Part shown: positions 1 through 8,527 of the stretch, in pieces
Numbering within the stretch: position 1 is the stretch's first letter
How the letters are laid out: each line of letters opens with the position of its first letter
Virus record (IMG/VR): IMGVR_UViG_3300025674_000059
Span: 1 to 52,782 of that record
Length of the DNA stretch: 52,782 nt
Origin: a virus
Reading direction: 5' to 3' (one strand)
Translations under genes and position numbers: made by a program
Notes under the pieces: model-generated
What the model saw: only the letters and a program-made list of their open reading frames with translations
What the model was told of the DNA's origin: nothing
Database searches by the model: none

Positions 1-83
1 CACTATCTTCATCTAATTCTGTCACTTTCGACATTTCCGCAGCTTTTGAAATTATCTACATACGAAACGGTGATTCCTTATGA
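1..83 (+). CDS. C-terminal end of a tail-type protein (partial)
   Basis: Reading from base 3, an open frame enters from the left edge and stops at TGA 81-83. The visible tail is rich in Ser, Thr, Ile and aromatic residues and ends IIYIRNGDSL, the look of a beta-structured tail or fibre protein C-terminus. Its stop overlaps the next start as ATGA (80-83), the same coupling seen between many genes here, which supports it being real. If the genome is circular or permuted this could be the end of the fibre gene entering the right edge (52382 onward) or of a gene just beyond it; that is inference. Too little is present to name the protein. Confidence 0.5.
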   Translation, partial: LSSSNSVTFDISAAFEIIYIRNGDSL

Positions 84-406
84 GTGCAAAACGGCTAGAG
101 GAAGGTAGTGAATACGCCGAATACGATGCGGATGGCGACGGTGTTGTTACCGACGAAGAGTTAAACACCAGTAAAGAACTGCAAGAGCTACAGCTACAAC
201 ATGAACGTGCTGATGCACAAAGGGCTATGTCATGGTTTGCCTTGTGGGGCATGTTGCTCTACCCCAGCTTGGTTGTGGCATCGGAGCTTTTCGGGCTGGT
301 GCAAGCAGCAACGATTCTAGGTGATATGGCAGCGGTCTACTTTGTATCTGTCGCGGGTATACTGGCAGCGTTCTTTGGCGCACAGGCTTGGTCGAATAGG
401 AAGTAG
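80..406 (+). CDS. EF-hand membrane protein next to the lysis genes
   Basis: A 108-residue protein with one canonical EF-hand calcium loop at residues 16-27 (D16, D18, D20, T24 and E27 at positions 1, 3, 5, 9 and 12). A charged helix follows, then two hydrophobic stretches at about 50-70 and 78-103 that look like membrane helices. The start overlaps the preceding stop (ATGA), and holin and lysozyme follow within three bases, so it is part of the lysis cassette. It may be a second holin, an anti-holin or a calcium-sensing membrane partner; the sequence does not decide. The EF-hand call is strong, the lysis role is inferred from position. Confidence 0.75.
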   Translation: MSAKRLEEGSEYAEYDADGDGVVTDEELNTSKELQELQLQHERADAQRAMSWFALWGMLLYPSLVVASELFGLVQAATILGDMAAVYFVSVAGILAAFFGAQAWSNRK

Positions 407-408
407 AT

Positions 409-792
409 ATGAGTATCGTCGCATCATTAGTAGGGCCGGTTACAGGGCTACTTGATAAGTTCATCGAGGACAAGGATCAGAAGAATGCCTTGGCCCATGA
501 GATTGCTACGATGTCGGAGCGCCACGCTCACGAAGCCCTCAAGGGTCAGCTTGAAATCAACAAGATGGAAGCTGCACATAAGTCGTTATTTGTTGCTGGA
601 TGGCGGCCTGCTATCGGCTGGATCTGCGCTCTAGGTCTGCTGTACAACACCATTATCGCTAACATAATCAGCATCTGGGTAGCTGTACCAGAGGTAGATA
701 CAACGCTGCTTGTGCCCGTTATGATGGGTATGCTTGGGTTAGGAGCGATGCGCTCATACGAGAAGGTTAACTCTGTAGCTAGGGAGAAGTAA
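409..792 (+). CDS. Holin, GTA/3TM-type
   Basis: A 127-residue protein with a charged, helical N-terminal half (about 1-60) followed by hydrophobic segments near 63-88 and 95-115, separated by a short loop containing VPEVD. The arrangement, with a Gly-Trp-Arg-Pro turn before the first membrane helix and a basic tail, matches the 3TM holin family found in gene-transfer agents and many marine phages. It would form the inner-membrane lesion that lets the lysozyme reach peptidoglycan. The gene starts 3 bases after the EF-hand gene and its TAA overlaps the ATG of the lysozyme gene, a standard holin-endolysin order. Confidence 0.8.
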   Translation: MSIVASLVGPVTGLLDKFIEDKDQKNALAHEIATMSERHAHEALKGQLEINKMEAAHKSLFVAGWRPAIGWICALGLLYNTIIANIISIWVAVPEVDTTLLVPVMMGMLGLGAMRSYEKVNSVAREK

Positions 793-1211
793 TGACTCAG
801 CTAATTGAAATGATTAAACGTCATGAGGGTGTTAAATCTAAAGTTTATTTGTGCTCTGCTGGGTATGAAACGATAGGTGTCGGCAGAAATATCTCAGAGT
901 CTGGCCTTGGCTTGTCTGATGACGAGATTGAATACTTGCTGATGAATGATATAGCGCGAGTAAAGAGCGAGCTTGCAGACACATACTTCTGGTTCAATGG
1001 CATCAACGAAGCGCGACAGGACGCTATGGTTGACATCTGCTTCAACCTTGGTCTGACCAGATTGCGCGGTTTTGTAAAGGCACTTGAGGCTATGTCGCGT
1101 GAGCAGTTTGATATTGCGGCAGACGAGTTTATGGATAGCAAATGGGCGCAGCAGGTAGGTATGCGTGCCCTCCGAGTTACTGAAATGATCCGGTCTGGGG
1201 AGTATCAGTAA
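792..1211 (+). CDS. Endolysin, GH24 (T4-type) lysozyme
   Basis: A 139-residue muramidase that cuts the glycan backbone of peptidoglycan. The GH24 catalytic signature Glu-8aa-Asp/Cys-5aa-Thr is present as E12, C21 and T27 in the stretch RHEG ... YLCSAGYETIGVG. Cys at the middle position is a known natural variant, as in the R21-type lysozymes, so it is not a sign of decay. Length is near the minimum for the family and there is no signal-anchor helix, so export should depend on the holin. The start overlaps the holin stop (taATG) and the stop overlaps the next ATG, placing it firmly in one transcript. Confidence 0.9.
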   Translation: MTQLIEMIKRHEGVKSKVYLCSAGYETIGVGRNISESGLGLSDDEIEYLLMNDIARVKSELADTYFWFNGINEARQDAMVDICFNLGLTRLRGFVKALEAMSREQFDIAADEFMDSKWAQQVGMRALRVTEMIRSGEYQ

Positions 1212-3091
1212 TGCCTTTGCAAAAATTTATATTTAACCCTGGAATCAACAAAGAAGGCACCGACTATAGTGCTGAGGGTGGCTGGTTCGACGCTAACTTA
1301 GTTCGGTTTCGTCAAGGGCTTCCAGAAAAGATTGGCGGCTGGGTAAAGTATATTCAGTCTTCTTTTACAGGGACAGGTAGAAAGTTACACGGCTGGGTTA
1401 CGTTAAACGGTACTAAAGCCTTGGGGATTGGTACAACATTTAAATTGTATTGGCAGGAAGGTGCTGATTATAACGATATCACCCCTATTCGAGAAACTAC
1501 TGCTGCAGGAGACGTTACGTTTTCTGCTTCTGACGGTTCTTCTACGATTACGATTACCGATACAAGTAATGGAGTCAATCTAAACGATTTTGTTACGTTT
1601 TCTGGCGCTGTTTCGTTAGGTGGCAATATTACAGCGGATGTTTTGAATCAAGAGTATCAAGTTGCTTCGGTAGTAACTACTGATACTTATACGATAGAAG
1701 CTAAAGATACTTCTGGGGTAACGGTAACTGCGAATGCCTCAGATACGGGTAACGGTGGGTCGTCTACGGTAGGAGCGTATCAAATTAACGTCGGTCTAGA
1801 CGTTTTTGTATCTGGTTCTGGTTACGGTGTTGGAACATGGGGTAGTGGAGGTTGGGGTTCATCTAGCTCGTTAACTGCTAATAATCAGTTACGACTATGG
1901 TCACTAGATAATTTTGGCGAAGATTTAATCGCTAATGTGCGGGCAGGCGGTGTTTACTACTGGGATTTTTCTACCTCTACTCAGCGAGCTAAAGCCCTTA
2001 AAGATATTTCAGGCGCAAATTTTGCTCCTACTGTCGGGTTACAGGTTTTAGTTTCTGATATTGATAGACATGTTATCGTTTTAGGTGCAGACCCAATAGA
2101 AAACGGCAGTAGGTCTGAGGTAATAGATCCGCTACTTATTGCATTTTCAGATCAAGAAAATCCGTTAGATTGGGAACCACGCGCTACAAATACTGCGGGT
2201 TCGTTACGATGTTCAGCAGGCTCAGAGATTATTGGTGGGTTACGAGCTAGACAGGAAACGCTCGTATGGACTGACGTAGCAATGTATAGCTTACAGTTTA
2301 TTGGCCCTCCAAATACGTTTGGTCTTACTCTTATTAACGAAGGCGTAAGTTTGATGAGTCCGAATGCTGCGGTAAACACTCCTAACGGTGTTTTTTGGAT
2401 GGATAAGAAAGGCTTTTATACTTACAACGGAGCTGTACAACCCGTACCGTGTAGTGTCCATTCTTATGTCTTTGACAATTTAAACGTCGGTCAAGCCTTC
2501 CAAGTATTTGGATTCGTAAATAAGCAGTTTGACGAGGTTGGTTGGTTTTATTGTTCTGGAACTAGCACTGAGCCAGATAGCTATGTTAGTTACAACTACA
2601 TCGAACAATCATGGTCTATTGGACAGCTTTCTCGCACCGCATGGTTAGACGAAGGAATCGAGTCTTTTCCTCGGGCTACTGGTAAATATAGCTCTACTTC
2701 TTACGTTTATTCCCACGAATCAGGGAACGATGATGACGGGGTTCCTATGGATAACGTCTTTATTGAAAGCGCTGATTTTGATATTGGGGAAGGAGACCAG
2801 TTCCAATTTATTCGTAGATGTATACCAGACGTTAAATTTACAGGTGATTCCGGTAGTACGCAGGCGATTAACTTCGTGTTAAAGGCCCGTAATTATCCTG
2901 GAGATTCCCTTACGACGGATATAACGTCTTCCTTTACCGGAAGTACGACTAAAATAGATACCCGCGCTAGGGGCCGACAAGCGGCGGTACGCTTCGAATC
3001 TAACGATAACGGAGAAATGGGAGATCGTTTAGGAGTAGGGTTTATAATTGGAGCAACTCGTTTAGAAATACAGCCTAACGGTAGACGGTAA
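1211..3091 (+). CDS. Tail-hub or packaged-DNA stabilisation-like structural protein
   Basis: A 626-residue protein beginning MPLQKFIFNPGINKEGT, followed by a Trp/Phe-rich segment with VRFRQGLPEKIGGW. This N-terminus is characteristic of a large family of podovirus structural proteins, and I compare it with the P22 gp10-like stabilisation/needle group and with T7-type nozzle proteins. Most of the chain is beta-rich with repeated Gly, Thr and Ser, as in a beta-propeller or barrel. No catalytic motif was seen. It follows lysozyme with a one-base overlap and is coupled to the next gene in the same way. The family resemblance is recognised by eye; the exact tail position is uncertain. Confidence 0.6.
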   Translation: MPLQKFIFNPGINKEGTDYSAEGGWFDANLVRFRQGLPEKIGGWVKYIQSSFTGTGRKLHGWVTLNGTKALGIGTTFKLYWQEGADYNDITPIRETTAAGDVTFSASDGSSTITITDTSNGVNLNDFVTFSGAVSLGGNITADVLNQEYQVASVVTTDTYTIEAKDTSGVTVTANASDTGNGGSSTVGAYQINVGLDVFVSGSGYGVGTWGSGGWGSSSSLTANNQLRLWSLDNFGEDLIANVRAGGVYYWDFSTSTQRAKALKDISGANFAPTVGLQVLVSDIDRHVIVLGADPIENGSRSEVIDPLLIAFSDQENPLDWEPRATNTAGSLRCSAGSEIIGGLRARQETLVWTDVAMYSLQFIGPPNTFGLTLINEGVSLMSPNAAVNTPNGVFWMDKKGFYTYNGAVQPVPCSVHSYVFDNLNVGQAFQVFGFVNKQFDEVGWFYCSGTSTEPDSYVSYNYIEQSWSIGQLSRTAWLDEGIESFPRATGKYSSTSYVYSHESGNDDDGVPMDNVFIESADFDIGEGDQFQFIRRCIPDVKFTGDSGSTQAINFVLKARNYPGDSLTTDITSSFTGSTTKIDTRARGRQAAVRFESNDNGEMGDRLGVGFIIGATRLEIQPNGRR

Positions 3092-3420
3092 TGGCTAGAA
3101 TTCTTAACGGAAGATTGCCTGTTGTTAACCAAGATCCGGTAGATAGTGGAGCTTTTAACAGGGCTATGCGGGTGTTGGAGCTTGGTTTAGGGTCGTTCGA
3201 TCCTACAGCAACCCCGCAATACACCAGCTCTAATAGAGACGAGCTAAGTTTTGCGGTAGGCGATATTATTTGGAATACTACAGAAGAGGTTCTTCAAGTA
3301 TATTTGGGCAATTCTTGGCAGAATATTTCAACGCCAAGCACCTCTGGACTGAGCGCAACAGGGAGCGTAGGTACGGTTCAGGTGGTTACTAACGGCAACA
3401 TTACGGTAGCGGTGGCTTAA
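3091..3420 (+). CDS. Small virion-associated protein with an ATGSVG C-terminus
   Basis: A 109-residue protein of unknown function. The first half is helical (PVDSGAFNRAMRVLELGLG). The middle contains FAVGDIIWNTTEEVLQVYLGNSW, a beta pattern seen in fibre-tip or collar proteins. The end carries SATGSVGTVQVV, closely similar to the repeat unit of the protein at 51546-52379 and the tail of 49808-50176. That shared motif, and its place between the hub-like protein and the ejection-like proteins, suggest a tail component. Start and stop each overlap the neighbours by one base. Confidence 0.6.
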   Translation: MARILNGRLPVVNQDPVDSGAFNRAMRVLELGLGSFDPTATPQYTSSNRDELSFAVGDIIWNTTEEVLQVYLGNSWQNISTPSTSGLSATGSVGTVQVVTNGNITVAVA

Positions 3421-4346
3421 TGGCTAGTATTTACAACGATGACCAACGTCAATCTTTAATAAATTCGATGACTAATCCTGAATCCAATGCTACTAAATTT
3501 GTAGAGCAAGGCGAAGATATTGGCATGCCTCGCGACGTTACGATGGATATCCTCAATCGTTACGCAACTTACGGGGCGAATACGGGAATCGGGAATCTTG
3601 GTGGCGAACGACTAGTTAATGCTCTTAATGACGAATATCGTAAACGTGTTGATGAGCCACTTCAAGAAATGCCTAAAGAAGCGTTTATTGGTGGGTTAGC
3701 TGAGTTTCTAGCGAATCTTGGTTCGTCTGCTATACAGGGGATAGGAAATGTTGGCAGTAGTATCGCGGATGTTTTCGCAGGTGCTCCGACGGAACTTAGT
3801 GGAGAGGCTGCTAAGGAAAGTTTAGCTGCTCTTGACGCAGCCGCAGCTCCAGGAGTGGAAGCGGCTTCTGTAACTGACGCAGGAGCTACAGGTGGAGCAC
3901 TTAACAGTCCTGTTTCGCTAGAAAACTCGCTACTGCCGGAAGCTACTCGTTTAGAAAAGTTTCAAAAGTATTTAGACGAAAATCCTTTAGTTGCTAGACA
4001 GCTTATGTCTTCGGGGCAAGACATTGGTAAAATTCTTGGGCAAGCTCTCGGGGGCGGCGGTAAACGTGAAAGTAAAATCCCTATCCGCGCTCCGCGTCCT
4101 AGGTTTCAGCCAGGAGCTATCCGCAGCCAACGTATCGGTATGGAAGATGGTGGTAGTGTGCTAGGCCGTAAATTGTTTTTAGATGGCGGTGAAATTGACG
4201 GGCCTGGAGGCCCAAAAGAAGATTTAGTTCCAATATGGGCGAGCGATAAAGAATACGTTGTTTCACATCAAGGCGTAAAAAATATGGGTGGCGGTGATTT
4301 CGATAAAGGAATCGCGGCTCTTGATAAAGTTAACTTTGGTAAATAA
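3420..4346 (+). CDS. Virion protein with C-terminal GG motifs
   Basis: A 308-residue protein not recognised as a named family. It has a helical first third, an Ala/Gly-rich stretch (about 85-165) with weakly hydrophobic segments, and a C-terminal region holding MEDGGSV, FLDGGEI, GPGGPKEDLVPIWASDKEYVVS and NMGGGDF. The GPGGP-to-EYVVS block is a recurring phage virion motif, and the MEDGGSV-type motif recurs in at least five other proteins of this window. It is coupled to the previous gene by a one-base overlap and precedes three large ejection-like proteins. It is probably packaged in or on the virion; its function is unknown. Confidence 0.6.
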   Translation: MASIYNDDQRQSLINSMTNPESNATKFVEQGEDIGMPRDVTMDILNRYATYGANTGIGNLGGERLVNALNDEYRKRVDEPLQEMPKEAFIGGLAEFLANLGSSAIQGIGNVGSSIADVFAGAPTELSGEAAKESLAALDAAAAPGVEAASVTDAGATGGALNSPVSLENSLLPEATRLEKFQKYLDENPLVARQLMSSGQDIGKILGQALGGGGKRESKIPIRAPRPRFQPGAIRSQRIGMEDGGSVLGRKLFLDGGEIDGPGGPKEDLVPIWASDKEYVVSHQGVKNMGGGDFDKGIAALDKVNFGK

Positions 4347-4348
4347 TC

Positions 4349-6229
4349 ATGGCTGAAAACGATCAAGCGTATAGTTATCAGGCTCCTGATCGAAATATCT
4401 ATAACCTCCTTATGGGGTCAGGGAATCGTTTTGGTCTTATGCCTCAAGTTGAGGCGTACTACCGTAGCCAATTTGAAAATTTAGGTGGAGCGGATACTAA
4501 CCCGTTTACTTATACAGGTGATCGTATTGCAGAATTTTCTCCTAGAGAAGAATACGCAATGCAACTCGCCGATCAAGGTATCGGTGCATACGCCCCGTAT
4601 CTTTCTCGCGCTAAAGGATTAACCGAAGAAGCCTTAGCTACGATGGCAGGCGGTAGCGCAGAAGCTAAAGCCGCACTACTTCGTGCACAACAACAAGGTG
4701 AAGATTATACTCGTACAGGATTACAAAAAGGAACTGATTTCCTTGGTCGAAGTATAGATAAAACATCTGAAGCAGAACAAGGACTTATGGGCCGTCTTCG
4801 TCAAGCGGAAGGCGCTTTTCGTGGAGCAGAACGAGAAGGGTTAGATTACGCTTCTGAAGCAGAACGTATCGCTCGTGAAGGTCAGGCAATAACCGATCCA
4901 TTTTATCAAGAAGGTATTGCAGGAGTACGACAAGGTCGCGAAGCAGAAATAAGTGGTTTAAGTGCCGCTGACCGAGCTGCCCGTCGAGGAGTATCTGCCC
5001 AGAGTCCGTATTTACAAGAAGCCTTACAACAAACTCGCGCTAGTACGGCGGGGTTCGATCCGTCTTCTGTTTCTTCGTATATGAATCCATATGAAGATGC
5101 AGTTGTACAACAGACCATTAAGGATATTCAAAAGGGACAATCTCAAAGCGATATCGCTAGGCGAGCTAGTGAAATTGGTTCAGGAGCGTTTGGTGGTTCT
5201 CGTAGTCGATTAGGACAAGAAGAATCAGATATAGCCGCGAACCGTGGAATGATGGAAGCTGTTGGGGCATTGCGTAGCCAAGGTTATCAAAGTGCTCGTG
5301 ACGCTGCGATGGGAGAGTTTGGTAGGGCTAGAGCCGCTGAAGCAGGCGCGGCAGGTATGACGGCTGGCTTAGGTGCGCAGGCAGGAGGCGCGGAGTCGGG
5401 ATTAGCCCAGCTACTAGCGGGAACCTCTGGTCAACGAGGTTCAGCTTACCGTGGTTCCGGAGCTGAGATTGCTGGATTAGGTGGTGCAATGGGCGGAAGC
5501 CGAGAGCGTCTCGCAGGCACTGTCGGTGCTTTAGGTTCTCAACGGTCTGGTTATCGCTCGGGGCTAGGTACTAACCTGAGTAATATCGGTCAAACTGGTT
5601 ACGGTGCTAAAATGGGTACAGCAGGCGCGTTGTCGGGAGCTGGCTCAGAACTATACGGTATGGGTACGGGCGCGGGACGACAGTTTTACGATATGGGCGC
5701 AGGAGCTTCATCAGGATTAGCTGGTTTAGCTGGACAATTATCCGGAGCGCAAACAGGGGCTGCTGGCGCTTATCAGGGTCTGGCTGGCGCTGAACAAGGT
5801 TTCCGTCAAGGCGATATCGGTTCGATGATGAATATCGGTGCGATGAATCGCGCTAGAAATCAAGCTGGTTTAGATTTAAATTATCAAAACTTTGTTGGGC
5901 AATATAATATGCCGCAACAGTTAATGTCAGGTTACGCAAACTTCTTAACTGGCGCTGGCCCGTTAGCTGGTGGTACAGGATATTCTGGAACCACGCAAGC
6001 AACGCCGTTTAGCGGATATGGAACAGCTACAGGAAGTAATTTCTCGTATCCTGCTTACGGAATGCAGGACGGCGGTCGCGTTATACCTCAAGGTAATAAA
6101 GGATTGGCGGCGTTATCGCGAAAAGCACCTGAAGTAGTACGCAAGATGGGGTTTACTCCAGCTAAGAAAAACATGGGCGGGGCTATTAATCCTCGATTCC
6201 CAATGGCATCCCGTAAATTAGGGGTATAA
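4349..6229 (+). CDS. Large Gly/Ala-rich putative internal virion protein
   Basis: A 626-residue protein of low complexity. After a conserved-looking N-terminus (YQAPDRNIYNLLMGSG) it has a long helical part with many Glu, Arg, Gln and Ala residues. A region at about 330-480 is then dominated by Gly, Ala and Ser (AGLGAQAGGAESGLAQL-like units). The C-terminus holds MQDGGRV and KKNMGGAI, the GG motif shared with neighbours. No enzyme motif is visible. Position, size and composition fit a protein that lines or leaves the capsid during DNA ejection, but that is inference. Confidence 0.6.
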   Translation: MAENDQAYSYQAPDRNIYNLLMGSGNRFGLMPQVEAYYRSQFENLGGADTNPFTYTGDRIAEFSPREEYAMQLADQGIGAYAPYLSRAKGLTEEALATMAGGSAEAKAALLRAQQQGEDYTRTGLQKGTDFLGRSIDKTSEAEQGLMGRLRQAEGAFRGAEREGLDYASEAERIAREGQAITDPFYQEGIAGVRQGREAEISGLSAADRAARRGVSAQSPYLQEALQQTRASTAGFDPSSVSSYMNPYEDAVVQQTIKDIQKGQSQSDIARRASEIGSGAFGGSRSRLGQEESDIAANRGMMEAVGALRSQGYQSARDAAMGEFGRARAAEAGAAGMTAGLGAQAGGAESGLAQLLAGTSGQRGSAYRGSGAEIAGLGGAMGGSRERLAGTVGALGSQRSGYRSGLGTNLSNIGQTGYGAKMGTAGALSGAGSELYGMGTGAGRQFYDMGAGASSGLAGLAGQLSGAQTGAAGAYQGLAGAEQGFRQGDIGSMMNIGAMNRARNQAGLDLNYQNFVGQYNMPQQLMSGYANFLTGAGPLAGGTGYSGTTQATPFSGYGTATGSNFSYPAYGMQDGGRVIPQGNKGLAALSRKAPEVVRKMGFTPAKKNMGGAINPRFPMASRKLGV

Positions 6230-6230
6230 C

Positions 6231-8525
6231 GTGGCGAATAATTTCGGTTTTAATATCGGCGGCGGTGGCGGGGGTATTGCTAATTTAGTTCAGGCACCTA
6301 AAGTTACGCCTGTACGTTCAGTTCAATTTGCACCTACGCCTCAGCGTCGTGTACAACGCGACGAAAAAGATCCTAAAAAACAGATCCTTGGTGCGTTGTT
6401 AGGTACAGCTGCTCCGTTTGCGGCAGACGCTGCATTAAAAGGTTTAGGTTCAATAACGGGGTTAGAAGATAAGTTTTTTAAACCAGACCCCATGGCAGTT
6501 TCAGCGCAAGTTCCTGACATAGACGCGCCTGAAGATATAGCTGCTGGCGAAGGATTTAGCCCAGAAGAACTTAGGCAAAGAATAAGAAACCAACGATTAG
6601 CGGAAATTTCTAATTCTCTCCCGCAAATCGGCACACAAAGAAAAACAGGGTTAGGGAACTTAGCCAGCTCATTACTACAGTTTGCTCCTGCTTTTGCATT
6701 AGCAGGAGACGAGGACGACGGTTCTGCAGGCGCGTTTATTAGCGCAGCGAACGCAGCTAGAAAATTAGACGCAGCTACAGAACGGTCAGAAATAGATGCA
6801 GCGATAAGAAGAAGCCAAAGCAGAGCTTCTGAATTTGCCAAAGTAGATCCTAAACTTACCGCAGTTACCGTTAATGGTTGGAAAGATGTAGACGGCAAGC
6901 TCGAAGGATATCAAACTAGAGCACTTCGTGATGAAAACGGGGTGACTTGGGTTGAAAGTCGTGGAGATGCTCGATTTGATAAACAGCAAGGTACTAACGA
7001 AGTTGTTCCTAAAGGTCAGTATTACCGCAACACTGACCTAACTTTGTTAGACGGAGAAATAGCAGAAGTTAAAACCGAAACTTTCCAAGATTCAGGCGGG
7101 AAAACTGACGGACAACTTTACGAAGTAAGTTTAGTTAACGCTATGGATCCTAAAACTGGACAAAGGGTAATAGAAAGACGAGTATTACAAGACGACGGAA
7201 CATATAAAACTGTCGCCCAAATGAAACAAGAAGGATATAACTTAGTTTCAAGTGTTGATTTAACAACCGAACGAGCCGTTCCTGGAAGGTTAAAAACGAA
7301 TGCGCAGAATAAATTAGATAATTATGTGTTACGCAGAAACGGCACTCGTAATCTCGTTGCTTTAGCTACTCAGATTTTTGACCGTTTAGGTATGGCAGGT
7401 GCGTCTGTAGACGAAAATGGTGATTTAGTAAGAGACGAAAACGGAAACATCGTAGGTTTAGACGAAAGTATTACGACAGGTTCTACTGAGTATGCTGCAA
7501 ATCTTACCGATATTCTTGATAGAAACGTCAGGATGTTTGGTTCAAAAATGGCCCAGCTATACGGTATGGAAGGGGCTGATGAAACGTCTGTTTTTGATGA
7601 ATTTATAAATAGAAATGTAGACCCAGATGCTGGTGCAGGAGCTGTACAACTTTCTGGTACTTTAGGTGCGTATCAGGCCGCTTTAGAAAGCACCGATCCT
7701 GCGGATATAAGAAATACACGATCATTGTTAGTAGATGACCTACTGACCATTAGAAACAGCACTACTTCAAAAGATGCGGATAGCAAGACAAGTTGGCTTA
7801 ACTTAGATAGAAAAGCATTAGATGAATATCTTCAAGACACTGGATTTTACGGTGCCGCACAAATCCGTTTAGCGTTTTTAATGGCTACTGCTAGAGGTGA
7901 ATCGCTATCAAGGATTTCTGATAGAGACGTGGCTTTAAATCTACAAACGATGGGTTTTGAAGACGGTGCCCCTTCTGTAGTTGTAGATAAACTGGGTGGA
8001 GCTATTTTCGACGCGATTAGAAATGTTGATAGAGAATTTGCGGGTTCTTCTACGCTGCGAAAAGTAGAGCTGCTAGAAAAGATGTCTCCTGCAGAACAAA
8101 CTAGTACTTTAGAAAATATTCGAGATGATTTTGCAGCTAGATATAATTTAGATACTGGCCCAGATTCAGACATTGACAGACTTTATAATTCTGAAGATCC
8201 TACAGAAATAGCTAGATTACGCAGGAAAATAAGAGGAGATGCGCAAAGAAATGTAGGTGGCGCTGGAACGAATACTTTTATTTACGATCCAAAACTCCAA
8301 ATGTTTTTACCTGCAACAGTTGCCAGAGAAATACTTAAAGGCGAAGACCCAGAGTTCGGTAAGTTCGGTCGATATTTAGGTATGTTAAAATATAATTTAC
8401 GAACTGGCCAAACTCCTGGAAAACGAAGCACCGCTCCAGCTCGCTCTCGTAATCGCACTACAACAACAACTCCAGGAGGAACTAAAACTACAGGCGCGTT
8501 TAGTCAACGAGTACAGAGCCAATAA
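6231..8525 (+). CDS. Putative internal virion or ejection protein
   Basis: A 764-residue protein starting at GTG 6231, one base after the previous stop; no ATG is available nearby and the frame is long and clean. The N-terminus has a run of seven consecutive Gly-rich residues and a basic segment (RRVQRDEKDPKKQ), then a mildly hydrophobic stretch (about 50-70). The rest is helical and charged. The C-terminus is basic and Thr-rich. There is no recognised domain. It belongs to the block of large, tightly packed genes (3420-13872) that I read as internal virion proteins by analogy with podoviruses. Confidence 0.6.
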   Translation: MANNFGFNIGGGGGGIANLVQAPKVTPVRSVQFAPTPQRRVQRDEKDPKKQILGALLGTAAPFAADAALKGLGSITGLEDKFFKPDPMAVSAQVPDIDAPEDIAAGEGFSPEELRQRIRNQRLAEISNSLPQIGTQRKTGLGNLASSLLQFAPAFALAGDEDDGSAGAFISAANAARKLDAATERSEIDAAIRRSQSRASEFAKVDPKLTAVTVNGWKDVDGKLEGYQTRALRDENGVTWVESRGDARFDKQQGTNEVVPKGQYYRNTDLTLLDGEIAEVKTETFQDSGGKTDGQLYEVSLVNAMDPKTGQRVIERRVLQDDGTYKTVAQMKQEGYNLVSSVDLTTERAVPGRLKTNAQNKLDNYVLRRNGTRNLVALATQIFDRLGMAGASVDENGDLVRDENGNIVGLDESITTGSTEYAANLTDILDRNVRMFGSKMAQLYGMEGADETSVFDEFINRNVDPDAGAGAVQLSGTLGAYQAALESTDPADIRNTRSLLVDDLLTIRNSTTSKDADSKTSWLNLDRKALDEYLQDTGFYGAAQIRLAFLMATARGESLSRISDRDVALNLQTMGFEDGAPSVVVDKLGGAIFDAIRNVDREFAGSSTLRKVELLEKMSPAEQTSTLENIRDDFAARYNLDTGPDSDIDRLYNSEDPTEIARLRRKIRGDAQRNVGGAGTNTFIYDPKLQMFLPATVAREILKGEDPEFGKFGRYLGMLKYNLRTGQTPGKRSTAPARSRNRTTTTTPGGTKTTGAFSQRVQSQ

Positions 8526-8527
8526 CT

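Noticed and set aside
1-34. Possible minus-strand start (ATG at 34) running off the left edge
   Set aside because: Only 11 codons visible and a poor ribosome site; the plus-strand frame ending in an ATGA overlap explains the bases better.
6341-6989. Long minus-strand frames opposite the 6231-8525 gene
   Set aside because: Ser/Ala/Ile-rich shadows of a coding strand with clear start and coupling; no ribosome sites.
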